The position numbers were made by a program, and so were the translations under genes. A model generated the notes under the pieces. The model was given only the letters and a program-made list of their open reading frames with translations, had not been told where the DNA came from and ran no database searches. A stretch of DNA of 57,716 nucleotides from Yoonia sp. (lineage in GTDB: Bacteria > Pseudomonadota > Alphaproteobacteria > Rhodobacterales > Rhodobacteraceae). Below, in pieces: positions 1 to 9,929 of this stretch (within the stretch, counting starts at the first letter, position 1; each line of letters starts with the position of its first letter). The stretch lies in the NCBI GenBank assembly GCA_023955335.1, contig JAGSGF010000016.1:1-57716 (forward strand), given 5' to 3'.

Positions 1-2
1 AC

Positions 3-116
3 GCAATCTTGAACTTTATGCGAGAGGTGCTTCCAAAACAGTGGCGCAGCTTTCGAGATCAAGTAACGGATAACTTCCGTATCATCTCACATCACAACGT
101 TCGGGTTTTAGAGTGA
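3..116 (+). CDS. C-terminal end of an unidentified protein (5' end outside window)
   Basis: Reading frame 3 is open from the window edge to a TGA at 114-116 and gives about 37 residues ending FRIISHHNVRVLE. The other two plus frames stop earlier or look non-coding. The stretch FMREVLPKQWRSFRDQV has the amphipathic, Trp/Arg-rich look of a real protein end. No family was recognised. The following 125 bases up to the next gene are AT-rich and hold nothing else I can support. Confidence 0.45.
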   Translation, partial: AILNFMREVLPKQWRSFRDQVTDNFRIISHHNVRVLE

Positions 117-241
117 GAGGTGTATAGAATTAATTTGTGCGGCTGTCACCGAAAAGTCAATTTTTGGTTGAATTAGTGACTTATTTCAAGACGATGAGCT
201 AGGAATTAGAGGGATTGTTTCCAGTTCCTGAACAGTAAGCG

Positions 242-541
242 TTAATCCTTGGGGTGTGTTTCATCAAACGCAGCTTGGGCTGCTGGCCCTGCATCGGTTT
301 GATGTTTTGCCTTCCAGTCGGCAAACGGCATTCCGTAAAACGCCTCGCGACCTTGGTCTTTGGACATCTCGATCCCACGTTCTGTGGCGGCTTCTTGGTA
401 CCAGCGCGACAGGCAATTCCGGCAAAAACCCGTGAGGTTCATCATATCGATGTTTTGCACGTCTGTGCGGTCTTGCATCAGGTGTTTTTGCAGGCGGCGA
501 AATGCAGCGGCTTCAATTTCAAGCTTGGTTTGGGCGTCCAT
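242..541 (-). CDS. DUF1244 family protein
   Basis: A 99-residue protein starting MDAQTKLEIEAAAFRRL. It matches the short alphaproteobacterial/gammaproteobacterial DUF1244 family, which has a helical N-terminus followed by the NLTGFCRNCLSRWYQEAA core with two cysteines (CRNC), then YGMPFADWK. Function is unknown. The start at 541 is preferred over the upstream codon at 580 because AGAGAG lies just ahead of it and the family begins there. It sits 13 bases after the N-formylglutamate amidohydrolase stop on the same strand, so the two are probably one transcript. Confidence 0.85.
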   Translation of the reverse strand: MDAQTKLEIEAAAFRRLQKHLMQDRTDVQNIDMMNLTGFCRNCLSRWYQEAATERGIEMSKDQGREAFYGMPFADWKAKHQTDAGPAAQAAFDETHPKD

Positions 542-554
542 TGGTGTCTCTCTT

Positions 555-1292
555 TCAAAGGCCAGAGGTGGCCAGTACATCTGTTAGAATGGGGGCAAGC
601 CGGTCGGCCCACAAGGTCTGACCGGCGTCGTCTGCGATCAAATCATTGCGCAATTCAATCAACACATTTGGCCGTCCGGCGCGCAGTGCATGACGGTCCA
701 CGGCATCACCGGGCAGGTGGCCGATGTAGGGCACATTGTCGCCGACGCACCAACCTTGGTCGCGGCATGCCGCCATGAATGGACGGGCCAATCTATCATC
801 ATGGGCATAAAGCACGCCAATATCCCAAGGGCGGGCAGGGCGGCCTTTTAGCTGCGGGGTAAAGCTGTGAATGGCGCAGACCACGACGTCATCACGGCGG
901 GCCACCAGATCGGCATAGGCCGCGTGGTAGGGGCGGTGGAGTTCATTCAAGCGCCGCTCGCGCTCTGAGGAATCTGCATGCCTGTTGGCGGGAATAATCG
1001 TACCGTCATAAAGCTTCATAAGCAATGTAGGGTCGTCTTCACCACGGTTCGGGTCAATCACAAGCCGCGAGAAATTGGACAGAACTGCAGGGCTATCCAT
1101 TGCCGCGGCGAGTTTATGGGTGACCGCAGCTGCGCCGATATCAAATGCGATGTGTCGCTGCATATCCGTTGGGTCCAACCCGAGGTCGCCACCGCTAACC
1201 CAATCGGGGACACGGTTGGTCGCGTGATCGCATGTAAAAAGCCAGCGACCTGCGCGGTCATTTCCGTGAATATGAAAAGATGGATGTGTCAT
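555..1292 (-). CDS. N-formylglutamate amidohydrolase family protein
   Basis: About 245 residues. N-formylglutamate amidohydrolases hydrolyse N-formyl-glutamate to formate and glutamate in histidine breakdown, and relatives act on other N-formyl amino acids. Family features are visible: FTCDHATNRVP near the N-terminus, DIGAAAVT, NFSRLVIDPNR, and CAIHSFTP in the middle (metal/substrate His). No other hut genes are nearby, so a histidine-pathway role is not shown here and a general deformylating hydrolase is equally possible. The start at 1292 (MTHPSF) follows GCAGG, while the ATG at 1304 lacks a ribosome site. It is divergent from pyk and followed by the DUF1244 gene. Confidence 0.8.
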   Translation of the reverse strand: MTHPSFHIHGNDRAGRWLFTCDHATNRVPDWVSGGDLGLDPTDMQRHIAFDIGAAAVTHKLAAAMDSPAVLSNFSRLVIDPNRGEDDPTLLMKLYDGTIIPANRHADSSERERRLNELHRPYHAAYADLVARRDDVVVCAIHSFTPQLKGRPARPWDIGVLYAHDDRLARPFMAACRDQGWCVGDNVPYIGHLPGDAVDRHALRAGRPNVLIELRNDLIADDAGQTLWADRLAPILTDVLATSGL

Positions 1293-1329
1293 GTTGCCTG
1301 CCATTCAGTTGCCATTGTATTTAGGCTAG

Positions 1330-1357
1330 TTGTGAAGCAAATGGAATTGCGTATAAC
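1330..1357 (+). promoter_or_regulatory. Candidate sigma-70-type promoter for pyk
   Basis: TTGTGA (1330-1335), a 16-base spacer and TATAAC (1352-1357) lie in the divergent gap, about 63 bases before the pyk start. This is a sequence match only; no start site is known. Confidence 0.4.
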
Positions 1358-1420
1358 AGGCGCAACGCGCGGCGTTACCGCTAACGGCTGCCATTTCGAC
1401 GTTTGAATAAGGAATATTAC

Positions 1421-2869
1421 ATGAGACGCCACCGCAATGTTAAGATCGTCGCGACACTTGGACCTGCGTCCAACGATTACGAGATGATCCGCGCTTTGGT
1501 CGAAGCCGGCGCCGATGTGTTCCGCCTGAACATGAGCCACGGCGACCATGATGAAATTCGTGTGCGCCACGCGATTATCCGTCAGGTAGAAGAAGACCTC
1601 GACAGCCCGATTGGCATCCTTGCTGACCTTCAGGGACCAAAGCTGCGTGTTGGTGTCTTTGCGGCTGACGACGGTGTTGAACTGATCCCGGGTGCATCGT
1701 TCCGTCTGGACCTGAATGAAGCCAAAGGCGATGTAAACCGTGTGCAGCTTCCGCACAAAGAGATTTTTGACGCGCTGGAACCCGGCGCACACCTGCTGGT
1801 GAATGACGGTAAGATCAAGCTGCAAGTCAAAGACTGCGGCGCGGATTTTGCTGATTGTGAAGTCATCGTTGGTGGCCAGATTTCAAACCGTAAAGGCGTG
1901 AATGTTCCTGACGTGATCCTGCCGCTTGCTGCTTTGTCCGAAAAAGACCGCCGTGATCTGGATTTCGTCTGTGATCTTGGCGTTGACTGGCTGGCCTTGT
2001 CGTTCGTACAGCGTGCCGCTGACGTAAACGAGGCACGCGAGCTGGCCAAGGGCCGTGCTGCGATCCTGTCCAAGATCGAAAAGCCGAACGCGGTGAAGGT
2101 TTTCGACGAGATCCTCGCGGTGTCCGATGGTATCATGGTTGCCCGTGGCGACCTTGGCGTCGAACTGCCTGTGCAAAACGTACCACCGATCCAGAAACAG
2201 CTTGTCCGCAAATGCCGAACCGCTGCAAAACCCGTGATCGTTGCGACGCAAATGCTTGAGTCGATGATCGACAGCCCCATGCCGACCCGCGCCGAAGTAT
2301 CCGATGTCGCGACCGCCATCTATGAAGGTGCCGACGCGATCATGTTGTCTGCGGAATCTGCGGCAGGCTCTTATCCTATTGAGGCCGTCACCACGATGAG
2401 CAATGTCGCAGCCGAAGTCGAGGCCGACCCGACCTATACTGAAATCATCGAAGCCTCCCGCCGCATCAAGCGTACAACCGTTGCCGACGGCATCGTATCT
2501 GCGGCCCGCGAAATCGCCGAGACCACAGACGTCAAGGCGATCTGCTGCTTTTCGCAATCAGGCACAACCGCGTTGCTGGTGGCCCGTGAACGGCCACGTG
2601 TACCGATCGTTGCACTGACTAACTACCGTTCCACTGCGCGCAGGCTTTGTTTGACGTGGGGTACCAACTGCGTTGTGACCGGATCGGTCGATCGGTTTAA
2701 GACCGCCGTTATCGCCGCCGTCCGCGCCGCCATCAGCCTCGGGCTTGCGACTGAAAAAGATATGGTCGTTGTGACAGCGGGTGTGCCGTTTAACACTGCG
2801 GGGTCCACAAATATCCTGCGTGTTGCGCCCTGCGAGGAACGTTTGATTTACGCTGCCGATCCAGAGTAA
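1421..2869 (+). CDS. pyk: Pyruvate kinase
   Basis: 482 residues. Transfers phosphate from phosphoenolpyruvate to ADP at the end of glycolysis and acts as a cytoplasmic tetramer. Visible motifs: RLNMSHGDH (about residues 36-43), the nucleotide/PEP-site region SKIEKPNAV (about 217-224) with the catalytic Lys, the metal-binding MVARGDLGVELP (239-250), and ATQMLESM (275-282). Length is normal for the family. The start at 1421 has AAGGA upstream and begins MRRHRNVKIVATLGP as in homologues; the ATG-like start at 1403 would add six non-conserved residues. A small membrane protein gene follows 36 bases downstream. Confidence 0.97.
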   Translation: MRRHRNVKIVATLGPASNDYEMIRALVEAGADVFRLNMSHGDHDEIRVRHAIIRQVEEDLDSPIGILADLQGPKLRVGVFAADDGVELIPGASFRLDLNEAKGDVNRVQLPHKEIFDALEPGAHLLVNDGKIKLQVKDCGADFADCEVIVGGQISNRKGVNVPDVILPLAALSEKDRRDLDFVCDLGVDWLALSFVQRAADVNEARELAKGRAAILSKIEKPNAVKVFDEILAVSDGIMVARGDLGVELPVQNVPPIQKQLVRKCRTAAKPVIVATQMLESMIDSPMPTRAEVSDVATAIYEGADAIMLSAESAAGSYPIEAVTTMSNVAAEVEADPTYTEIIEASRRIKRTTVADGIVSAAREIAETTDVKAICCFSQSGTTALLVARERPRVPIVALTNYRSTARRLCLTWGTNCVVTGSVDRFKTAVIAAVRAAISLGLATEKDMVVVTAGVPFNTAGSTNILRVAPCEERLIYAADPE

Positions 2870-2905
2870 GCTTGGCACAATAGCATAACGCAAGGTGTGA
2901 ATAGA

Positions 2906-3130
2906 ATGGATATAGACCTGATTTTTGTGATAGGGTGCATCATCACCGTCTTCTCTATTCCGGCGATCGTCAGTGCCTTTTCAGACAATCGCACGCCGCG
3001 CTATCCGGCCCTGATTATCTTGATCGGGGTTGTTATGGCGGGGTATGCGATCAACGAACGGCCCGGCGCGTACACATTTGAAACTGTGCCTGATGTATTT
3101 ATGCGTGTGGTTAGCCGGTATTTGGGCTAA
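2906..3130 (+). CDS. Small two-helix membrane protein, unknown function
   Basis: 74 residues from the ATG at 2906; AAGG stands nine bases upstream, while the GTG at 2897 overlaps that site. Two hydrophobic stretches are visible, LIFVIGCIITVFSIPAIVSAF and LIILIGVVMAGYAI, separated by a short charged loop (DNRTPRYP). That gives a hairpin in the inner membrane with a polar C-terminal tail. No function is recognised. It sits between pyk and rpmI-rplT on the same strand and probably shares the pyk transcript. Confidence 0.7.
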   Translation: MDIDLIFVIGCIITVFSIPAIVSAFSDNRTPRYPALIILIGVVMAGYAINERPGAYTFETVPDVFMRVVSRYLG

Positions 3131-3243
3131 ATCCACTTGCATGGCGGATTGATTCCACCTAAACGACCAATTCAACCCGCGCGTCCGGCCTATATGGCAT
3201 GCCGAGTCGCGTGTTCCGACCACATCCCACAGAGGAGACGGAA

Positions 3244-3444
3244 ATGCCGAAGATGAAGACAAAATCGAGCTGCAAAAAGCGGTTCAAAATGACTGCCACT
3301 GGTAAAGTCAAAGCAGGTCAGGCCGGCAAACAGCACGGTATGATCAAGCGCTCCAACAAATTCATTCGTGACGCACGCGGCACGACAACCCTTTCAGCTC
3401 CTGATGCGAAAATCATCAAGAGCATGATGCCCTACGCACATTAA
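3244..3444 (+). CDS. rpmI: 50S ribosomal protein L35
   Basis: 66 residues starting [23 protein letters not shown], the highly conserved L35 N-terminus, very basic throughout. The start at 3244 is preceded by GAGGAGA. It is followed after 12 bases by rplT, the usual rpmI-rplT pair of the large ribosomal subunit. infC, often upstream in other bacteria, is not here. Confidence 0.97.
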   Translation: MPKMKTKSSCKKRFKMTATGKVKAGQAGKQHGMIKRSNKFIRDARGTTTLSAPDAKIIKSMMPYAH

Positions 3445-3456
3445 GGAGAATTTGAT

Positions 3457-3819
3457 ATGCGAGTTAAAGGTGGTACAGTCACGCATCGTCGTCACAAGAA
3501 AGTTCTTGACGCTGCAAAAGGTTATTATGATCGCCGGTCCAAGACCTTCAAGGTCGCCAAACAGGCCGTCGAAAAAGCGAACCAGTACGCAACACGCGAC
3601 CGGCACAACCGTAAGCGGAACTTCCGCGCATTGTGGATCCAGCGGATCAACGCGGGTGTACGTTCAATCGACGAGACACTGAACTATTCCAAGTTCATCA
3701 ATGGTCTGGTTCTTGCCGGCATCGAAGTCGACCGTAAGGTTCTGGCCGATCTGGCCGTGAACGAACCAGAAGCGTTTGCGACAATCGTTGGCAAAGCGAA
3801 AGACGCGCTGGCCGCTTAA
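3457..3819 (+). CDS. rplT: 50S ribosomal protein L20
   Basis: 120 residues, beginning [20 protein letters not shown], with the basic N-terminal arm that threads into 23S rRNA and the globular C-terminal domain ([19 protein letters not shown]). In other bacteria L20 is needed early in large-subunit assembly and can repress its own operon; no such leader structure was recognised here. An AAGGAG site precedes the start, and the gene is closed by a hairpin terminator at 3847. Confidence 0.97.
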   Translation: MRVKGGTVTHRRHKKVLDAAKGYYDRRSKTFKVAKQAVEKANQYATRDRHNRKRNFRALWIQRINAGVRSIDETLNYSKFINGLVLAGIEVDRKVLADLAVNEPEAFATIVGKAKDALAA

Positions 3820-3846
3820 GCGCCACCGTCTGATCTGAATTGATTA

Positions 3847-3876
3847 AGGGCCGCCCTGATTGGGTGGCCCTTTTTC
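3847..3876 (+). terminator. Rho-independent terminator after rpmI-rplT
   Basis: Stem AGGGCCGCCC paired with GGGTGGCCCT (one G-T pair) around a short loop, followed by TTTTTC. It lies 28 bases after the rplT stop. Confidence 0.85.
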
Positions 3877-3953
3877 TATGTTCGGGACAAATCGAAACGA
3901 AAACGAAACGATTTTGCCCGATCCTGCCTTTGTGAACTTATGGCAGGACAAAG

Positions 3954-4670
3954 ATGCGCTGGATTTTGGGATTTTTAATGTGGGCGTTGCCTGTGGCGGG
4001 GCTGGCTGAAATGGGGTCATTGCTGGGTGGCGGTGCCTTCGGGCAGGGACGGACTCCTTTGTTTCAGTCGCGTGAGGCGTCTGGCAAGGGGGCCAGCCTG
4101 TTTGCGGGCAACGTTGAGGGTGGGTTGCTTGCCCCATATCCGGTGCGGATCAGGGCGGTGCAGCCACCATCTGTGATGATCGAACCCGCCAGTACCGCCG
4201 TTCACCGCATCCGCAATATCATTGGACAGGCAGAATCCCCGCGCGCGGGGTATGACGCGGTACAACACGGTGCCAAGATAAAACCGCGCAAACGCCCGAC
4301 GGATATGACTGTTGGCGAAATCTACGATTGGATCGCCGCGACACCGGGCCAGCCCCACGCCATTGGCCGCTACCAGTTTATCCCCGACACGCTGCGCCGG
4401 GTCGTGAACAAAGTGGGCGCCAAACGCAGTGACCGTTTTACCTCTGGGCTTCAAGACAGACTGGCTGATGTGTTGCTCGCAGAAGCGGGGTTCCCTGATT
4501 TTGTTGCGGGTGATCTGGGCCAGCAAAAGTTTATGAACAACCTCGCGGCCATTTGGGCCGGGCTGCCCACATCGTCAGGTCAATCAAAGTATCGCGGAAT
4601 TGCCGGAAACCGGGCGACCATGACGCTGGCGTACTTCCGATCAGAGGTTGCCAAAATACACCCCAGCTAG
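3954..4670 (+). CDS. Exported lysozyme-like (lambda-endolysin-type) protein
   Basis: 238 residues with a clear signal peptide (MRWILGFLMWALPVAGLAEM) pointing to the periplasm. After a low-complexity linker, residues about 85-230 look like the GH104/lambda endolysin fold: IIGQAESPRAGYDAV carries a candidate catalytic Glu, then TVGEIYDWIAATPG, and the hallmark HAIGRYQFIPDTL. This suggests cleavage of the peptidoglycan glycan strand. A stand-alone exported muramidase of this type outside a phage is less usual, and no holin or other phage gene lies nearby. It sits between rplT and pheS with its own AGGA site. The fold call is confident; the substrate is inferred. Confidence 0.65.
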   Translation: MRWILGFLMWALPVAGLAEMGSLLGGGAFGQGRTPLFQSREASGKGASLFAGNVEGGLLAPYPVRIRAVQPPSVMIEPASTAVHRIRNIIGQAESPRAGYDAVQHGAKIKPRKRPTDMTVGEIYDWIAATPGQPHAIGRYQFIPDTLRRVVNKVGAKRSDRFTSGLQDRLADVLLAEAGFPDFVAGDLGQQKFMNNLAAIWAGLPTSSGQSKYRGIAGNRATMTLAYFRSEVAKIHPS

Positions 4671-4736
4671 CCCGCGATACTTGCAACCCATGCCCCCATT
4701 CGCTAACCGATAGGCTGGATATGCAAGAGGCCTGTG

Positions 4737-5810
4737 ATGGACGATCTGAAATCAAAATACCTGACCCTGATTGCCGATGCGGGGGACGAAAGCGGTCTTG
4801 AGGAACTGCGTGTGCAGGCCCTTGGGAAAAAGGGCGAGATATCGTTGCAGATGCGTGAGTTGGGCAAAATGACCCCACAGGAACGCCAGACAGCGGGCCC
4901 CGCGCTGAATGCGCTCAAGGACGAGATTAACAGCGCCTTGATCGCCAAGAAATCTGCTCTTGGTGATGCGGCCCTTGACGAACGCCTGCGTGGCGAATGG
5001 CTCGATGTGACATTGCCTGCGCGCGACCGCCCTGTGGGGTCCATCCACCCGATCACCCAAGTGACCGAAGAGGTCACTGCGATCTTTGCCGACATGGGGT
5101 TCAGCGTCGCCGAAGGCCCGCAAATCGAATCTGATTGGTACAACTTTGACGCGCTTAACATTCCTGGCCACCATCCGGCCCGCGCCGAAATGGACACGTT
5201 CTATACGCACCGTGCCGACGGCGACGACCGCCCGCCGCACGTGTTGCGCACGCACACCAGCCCCGTGCAAATCCGCTCGCTTGAGGCAAACGGCGCGCCG
5301 ATCCGCATCATCTGCCCGGGCCGCGTTTATCGCGCCGATTACGACCAGACCCACACCCCGATGTTTCACCAAGTCGAAGGTCTGGCTATCGACAAAGACA
5401 TCTCTATGGCGAACCTGAAATGGGTGCTCGAAGAATTCGTTAAAGCGTTCTTTGAAGTCGATGACGTTGAGCTGCGCTTTCGCGCCTCGCACTTTCCGTT
5501 CACCGAACCATCGGCAGAGGTCGACATCCGCTGTTCATGGGAGGGCGGCACGCTGAAGGTTGGCGAGGGTGATGATTGGCTCGAAATTCTCGGCTCTGGC
5601 ATGGTTCATCCCAAGGTTCTGCAAGCAGCAGGCGTTGATCCATCCGTGTACCAAGGATTTGCATTTGGCGTTGGTATCGACCGTATCGCCATGCTGAAAT
5701 ACGGCATTCCCGACCTGCGCGCATTCTTTGACAGCGACCTACGCTGGCTGCGCCATTACGGTTTTAGATCACTCGATGTGCCCACGCTGCACGGGGGGCT
5801 TTCAAAATGA
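4737..5810 (+). CDS. pheS: Phenylalanyl-tRNA synthetase alpha subunit
   Basis: 357 residues. Catalytic subunit of the (alpha-beta)2 enzyme that charges tRNA-Phe. The N-terminal coiled-coil region (1-85) is followed by the class II catalytic core: [10 protein letters not shown], motif 2 around [12 protein letters not shown], and motif 3 [18 protein letters not shown] near residue 310. The ATG at 4737 lies six bases after AGAGG; the GTG at 4734 is a worse fit. Its last four bases overlap the pheT start (ATGA), so translation is coupled. The 66-base gap upstream shows no Phe-rich leader peptide. Confidence 0.97.
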   Translation: MDDLKSKYLTLIADAGDESGLEELRVQALGKKGEISLQMRELGKMTPQERQTAGPALNALKDEINSALIAKKSALGDAALDERLRGEWLDVTLPARDRPVGSIHPITQVTEEVTAIFADMGFSVAEGPQIESDWYNFDALNIPGHHPARAEMDTFYTHRADGDDRPPHVLRTHTSPVQIRSLEANGAPIRIICPGRVYRADYDQTHTPMFHQVEGLAIDKDISMANLKWVLEEFVKAFFEVDDVELRFRASHFPFTEPSAEVDIRCSWEGGTLKVGEGDDWLEILGSGMVHPKVLQAAGVDPSVYQGFAFGVGIDRIAMLKYGIPDLRAFFDSDLRWLRHYGFRSLDVPTLHGGLSK

Positions 5811-8200
5811 AATTCACACTCTCTTGGCTGAAAAAGCACCTTGATACTGATGCGTCCGTTGCTGACATCTGCGAGGCTCTCACGGACCTCGGTCTTGAAG
5901 TTGAAGGCATCGAGAACCCGGCTGAAAAGCTGGCGGATTTCACTATTGGTTACGTTAAACACGCCGAAAAGCACCCCGATGCCGATAAGCTGAAGGTCTG
6001 CAAAGTCGACACCGACGAAGGCGAATTGCAGATTATTTGCGGTGCCCCAAACGCCCGCGAAGGCATCACCGTGGTCGTCGCTAAACCGGGCGTTTACGTC
6101 CCCGGGATCGACACGACCATCGGGGTCGGAAAAATCCGCGGCATCGAATCTTACGGCATGATGGCGTCCGAGCGCGAGATGGAACTGTCCGACGAACATG
6201 ACGGCATTATTGAGCTGCCCTCCGGCAATGTCGGCGACCGTTTCGTTGACTGGCTTGCGAAAAACGATCCTGCCAAAGTCGATACGGTTATTGAAATCGC
6301 AATTACACCCAACCGTCCAGATGCGCTTGGTGTGCGCGGTATCGCCCGTGATTTGGCCGCCCGTGGCTTGGGTAAGATGAAGCCGTGTGAAGTTGATATC
6401 GTCGAGGCGACATTCACAGCCGACATGTCCGTTAGCATTGATGCAGATACGCTTGATGGCTGCCCTGTGTTTACAGGTCGCCTGATTAGAGGCGTGAAAA
6501 ACGGCCCTAGCCCTGTATGGTTGCAAGACCTGTTGCGCGCTATTGGCTTGCGTCCGATCTCGTTCCTTGTGGATGTGACGAACTTCTTTACTTACGATCA
6601 GAACCGTCCCTTGCACGTTTTTGACGCCGACAAGGTTGCGGGTAATCTACGGGTTCATCGTGCTGCGGGCGGCGAAACACTGACGGCGCTCGACGACAAA
6701 GATTATACGCTACAAGCGGGCCAGATGATCATTTCCGATGATAACGGCGTCGAAAGCATTGCCGGTATTATGGGCGGCCTAAATACAGGCTGCACCGAGA
6801 ATACGGTCAATGTATTCGTCGAAAGCGCTTATTGGGATCCGGTCCAGATCGCTTATGCAGGTCGTGCGCTGAAAATTCACTCCGATGCGCGGTATCGGTT
6901 TGAACGGGGCATTGACCCTGCGTTTACGCCTGATGGGCTGGAACATGCGGTGCGAATGATTGTCGATCATGCAGGCGGCGAGGCGTCCAGCCTTATCGTC
7001 GCGGGCAAAGTCCCCGACGTGTCGCGTGCCTATAAGCTTGATGCCAAGCGGGTCATTTCGCTTGTGGGTATGGACATCCCTGAAAGCACACAGCGCCAGA
7101 CACTCACCGCGCTTGGTTTCCGGTTGGAGGGTGACATGGCACATGTGCCAAGCTGGCGGCCGGACGTTCAGGGCGAGGCTGACCTTGTCGAAGAAGTTGC
7201 GCGTATCGCATCCCTGACCAAACTGGTCGGCAAGCCGCTGCCACGCGTGGCGGGTGTGCCAAAGCCAATTTTGACCCCGCTGCAATTACGCCAACAGGCG
7301 GCAAAGCGGACCGCGGCGGCGCTGGGTTACAACGAATGCGTCACATATTCGTTCATAGACCGCGACGCGGCGGCGCTGTTTGGCGGCGGTGACGACGCAA
7401 CGATGCTGGAAAACCCAATCTCGAGCGACATGTCGCACATGCGCCCCGGCCTGTTGCCCGGCTTGCTCCGTGCTGCGGCGCGTAACCAAGCCCGTGGTTT
7501 TGCCGACATGGGTCTGTTCGAAGTTGGGCACGCGTTTCACGGCGGTGAGCCGGGTGACCAACATGTGCAAGTGGCGGGTATCTTGATCGGGCGAACTGGC
7601 CCCAAAGATGTGCACGGCGAGGCCCGCGCGGTCGACGTCTTTGATGCCAAGGCCGATGCAGAGACTGTTTTGTCCGCCATTGGCGCACCTGCAAAAGTGC
7701 AGATCATGCGTGGCGCGGATGCGTGGTGGCACCCTGGCCGTCACGGCAAAATCTGCCTTGGACCCAAAAAGGTACTTGGCGTGTTTGGCGAACTGCACCC
7801 CAAGGTGCTGCGCGAAATGGACATTAAAGGACCCGCCGTGGCGTTTGTTTTGTACCCAGAAGACGTACCTCTGCCGAAGAAGAAATCAGCGGCCCGCCCC
7901 GCGTTGCAAGCCACAGATTTGCAAGCAGTTGACCGTGACTTTGCCTTTGTCGTGGACGCGGACGTTGAGGCGTTGACCTTGGTTAATGCGGCATCAGGGG
8001 CCGACAAGGCGCTTATCGCAAACGTACGTGTCTTTGATGAATTCATTGGTGGCAGCTTGGGTGAGGGTAAAAAGTCGCTCGCGATTACTGTCCGGCTGCA
8101 ACCCACTTTGACGACGTTGAAAGACGCCGAAATTGAAGCCGTCGCAGCCAAAATCGTTGACAAAGTCACCAAGGCAACAGGTGGTGTACTGCGCGGCTAA
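5807..8200 (+). CDS. pheT: Phenylalanyl-tRNA synthetase beta subunit
   Basis: 797 residues, the normal bacterial length. Order of domains: N-terminal tRNA-binding EMAP/OB fold (about 39-150, with [13 protein letters not shown]), B3/4 editing domain ([17 protein letters not shown]), B5 domain, the catalytic-like core, and a C-terminal anticodon-binding FDX-ACB domain ([15 protein letters not shown] to the end). It removes mischarged Tyr-tRNA-Phe through the B3/4 site. The start overlaps the pheS stop. Confidence 0.97.
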   Translation: MKFTLSWLKKHLDTDASVADICEALTDLGLEVEGIENPAEKLADFTIGYVKHAEKHPDADKLKVCKVDTDEGELQIICGAPNAREGITVVVAKPGVYVPGIDTTIGVGKIRGIESYGMMASEREMELSDEHDGIIELPSGNVGDRFVDWLAKNDPAKVDTVIEIAITPNRPDALGVRGIARDLAARGLGKMKPCEVDIVEATFTADMSVSIDADTLDGCPVFTGRLIRGVKNGPSPVWLQDLLRAIGLRPISFLVDVTNFFTYDQNRPLHVFDADKVAGNLRVHRAAGGETLTALDDKDYTLQAGQMIISDDNGVESIAGIMGGLNTGCTENTVNVFVESAYWDPVQIAYAGRALKIHSDARYRFERGIDPAFTPDGLEHAVRMIVDHAGGEASSLIVAGKVPDVSRAYKLDAKRVISLVGMDIPESTQRQTLTALGFRLEGDMAHVPSWRPDVQGEADLVEEVARIASLTKLVGKPLPRVAGVPKPILTPLQLRQQAAKRTAAALGYNECVTYSFIDRDAAALFGGGDDATMLENPISSDMSHMRPGLLPGLLRAAARNQARGFADMGLFEVGHAFHGGEPGDQHVQVAGILIGRTGPKDVHGEARAVDVFDAKADAETVLSAIGAPAKVQIMRGADAWWHPGRHGKICLGPKKVLGVFGELHPKVLREMDIKGPAVAFVLYPEDVPLPKKKSAARPALQATDLQAVDRDFAFVVDADVEALTLVNAASGADKALIANVRVFDEFIGGSLGEGKKSLAITVRLQPTLTTLKDAEIEAVAAKIVDKVTKATGGVLRG

Positions 8201-8241
8201 GGTCGCGCCGTACATATTTTTACTCAGAAAAAGGGAAGATG

Positions 8242-8685
8242 ATGAAAGTCTATTTGTCTGGCGAAATTCACACCGATTGGCGTGATCAGATTATTGATGC
8301 AGCCAAAGGCTTGGATGTCACATTTTCAGCCCCTGTGACCGATCATGCCGCATCGGATGATTGCGGTGTTGCGATTATGGGCGCTGAGGACGACAAGTTT
8401 TGGCATGATAACAAAAGCGCCAAACTAAATGCGATCCGCACGCGCCACGGCATTGAGGCCGCCGATGTTGTGGTTGTCCGCTTTGGCGAGAAATACAAAC
8501 AGTGGAACGCGGCATTTGATGCAGGTATGGCGGCTGCTTTGGGTAAATCACTGATCGTGATGCATCAGGCGGAACACGCCCATGCATTGAAAGAGGTGGA
8601 TGCCGCAGCCCTTGCCGTTGTGCAAGAGCCGCAGCAGGTCGTGCAGATTTTGCGTTATGTCCTAGACGGGCAATTGCCTAGCTAG
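8242..8685 (+). CDS. ytoQ: YtoQ family protein
   Basis: 147 residues. The start MKVYLSGEIHTDWRDQI, VTDHAASDDCG and the C-terminal half (RFGEKYKQWNAAFDAGMAAALGKSLIVMH) match the YtoQ family, whose fold resembles nucleoside 2-deoxyribosyltransferases. The biochemical role is not established. Two ATGs are adjacent (8239, 8242); the second has better spacing from AGGGA. The last eight bases overlap the convergent glutathione S-transferase gene. Confidence 0.85.
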   Translation: MKVYLSGEIHTDWRDQIIDAAKGLDVTFSAPVTDHAASDDCGVAIMGAEDDKFWHDNKSAKLNAIRTRHGIEAADVVVVRFGEKYKQWNAAFDAGMAAALGKSLIVMHQAEHAHALKEVDAAALAVVQEPQQVVQILRYVLDGQLPS

Positions 8686-9376
8686 GGTCTGTAATCAGCC
8701 GTCCTTTTGCGACTGCAGGTCGATCAAAGAACCGTTCGACATAAGCTGGGACGTTGACCAGATCATTGTATCCGGTCGCGTCTTTCGCGCCGTAAAAATC
8801 CAGCGCATTCAGCCAAGGTGCAATCGCAATGTCGGCGATTGAGAATTCACCGGCGATCCAATCTTGTCCGTCGAGTTGTTTTTCAACGACAGCGAGCAAG
8901 CGTTTTGCCTCATCAATATATCGCTGCACGGGGCGCGGGTCTGTGATGTCTTTGCCCGCAAACTTGTAAAAGAACCCGAGTTGACCAAACATCGGGCCAA
9001 GCCCACCCATTTGGAACATCAACCATTTGGTAATATTGGCGTTCTCAGTTGCCGTAGTGCCGCCAAACTTGCCGGACTTTGCGGCCAAATAGAGCAAGAT
9101 TGCACCGGACTCCCACAGCGCGATTGGCACACCGTCCGGTCCATTCGGGTCGATTATCGCAGGGATTTTATTGTTGGGGCTCAGAGACAGGAACGCATCA
9201 CTTTTGACATCTTCGTCCTTGAGGGTGATCAGGTGTGGTTCATATCCCAGCCCCATCTCTTCGAGCGCGATCGAAACCTTCACACCGTTTGGGGTTGGAT
9301 AGGAATAAAGTTGGATGACCGACGGGTCTTTGGCAGGCCAACGGGCGGTGATTGGAAAGGTGGAAAGGTCTGGCAT
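8678..9376 (-). CDS. Glutathione S-transferase, YghU/Ure2-like
   Basis: 232 residues with an N-terminal thioredoxin-fold half (IQLYSYPTPNGVKVSIALEEMG) and an all-helical C-terminal half (about 110-225). The TPNG motif replacing a Tyr/Ser near the N-terminus, plus NKIPAIIDPNGPDG and LWESGAILLYLA, place it in the YghU/nu-like group, in which homologues reduce disulfides of glutathione. Cytoplasmic. It converges on ytoQ and diverges from mscL. The actual substrate is unknown. Confidence 0.88.
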   Translation of the reverse strand: MPDLSTFPITARWPAKDPSVIQLYSYPTPNGVKVSIALEEMGLGYEPHLITLKDEDVKSDAFLSLSPNNKIPAIIDPNGPDGVPIALWESGAILLYLAAKSGKFGGTTATENANITKWLMFQMGGLGPMFGQLGFFYKFAGKDITDPRPVQRYIDEAKRLLAVVEKQLDGQDWIAGEFSIADIAIAPWLNALDFYGAKDATGYNDLVNVPAYVERFFDRPAVAKGRLITDPS

Positions 9377-9536
9377 TGGCTATCCTTTGGATTTGCAAAA
9401 ATGACTCATTACTTGATGTAGGGGAAATTCGGACCAATAAAACCCATTGAGTGATGCCATCCCTGCGCTAAAGGTGTGCGCATACGCGCAGCAGACACGA
9501 GAGCGGATAGGCGTTTAACACTTAGAGGGGACTGCA

Positions 9537-9908
9537 ATGCTAAAAGAATTCAAAGATTTCATCGCCAAAGGTAACGTCATGGATATGGCCGTTGGTATCA
9601 TCATCGGTGCAGCGTTCACTGCAATCGTTGGTTCGCTTGTTGCTGACATGATCAATCCACTGATCGGTCTCTTCATGGGCGGGGTTGATTTTTCAGGCCT
9701 GTCCGCATCCGTGGGCGACGCAACGTTCACATACGGTAACTTCATCATGGCGATCATCAATTTCCTGATCATTGCGTTTGTGGTTTTCATGCTTGTTCGT
9801 CAGGTGAACAAAATGAAGAAAGCCGAAGAAGCCGCACCAGCGCCCGCACCAGCTGGTCCAACACAGGAAGAGCTGCTTGCAGACATTCTGAAGGCGCTAA
9901 AGAAGTAA
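9537..9908 (+). CDS. mscL: Large-conductance mechanosensitive channel MscL
   Basis: 123 residues forming a homopentamer in the inner membrane that opens under osmotic downshock. [20 protein letters not shown] is the conserved N-terminal helix leading into TM1 (about 14-40, [19 protein letters not shown]), then a periplasmic loop, TM2 (about 66-88, [18 protein letters not shown]) and a cytoplasmic helix bundle. An Ala/Pro linker ([12 protein letters not shown]) precedes the bundle, which ends in lysines. GAGGGG precedes the start; a terminator follows. Confidence 0.96.
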   Translation: MLKEFKDFIAKGNVMDMAVGIIIGAAFTAIVGSLVADMINPLIGLFMGGVDFSGLSASVGDATFTYGNFIMAIINFLIIAFVVFMLVRQVNKMKKAEEAAPAPAPAGPTQEELLADILKALKK

Positions 9909-9929
9909 ATTTCGCACTGAGTGAAATGC

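Noticed and set aside
254-778. Long plus-strand open frame over the DUF1244 and amidohydrolase genes
   Set aside because: Antisense to two recognisable proteins, Arg/Cys/His-rich and without a ribosome site; a shadow.
4671-4736. Possible Phe attenuator leader before pheS
   Set aside because: Only 66 bases, no Phe-rich peptide and no terminator/antiterminator pair.
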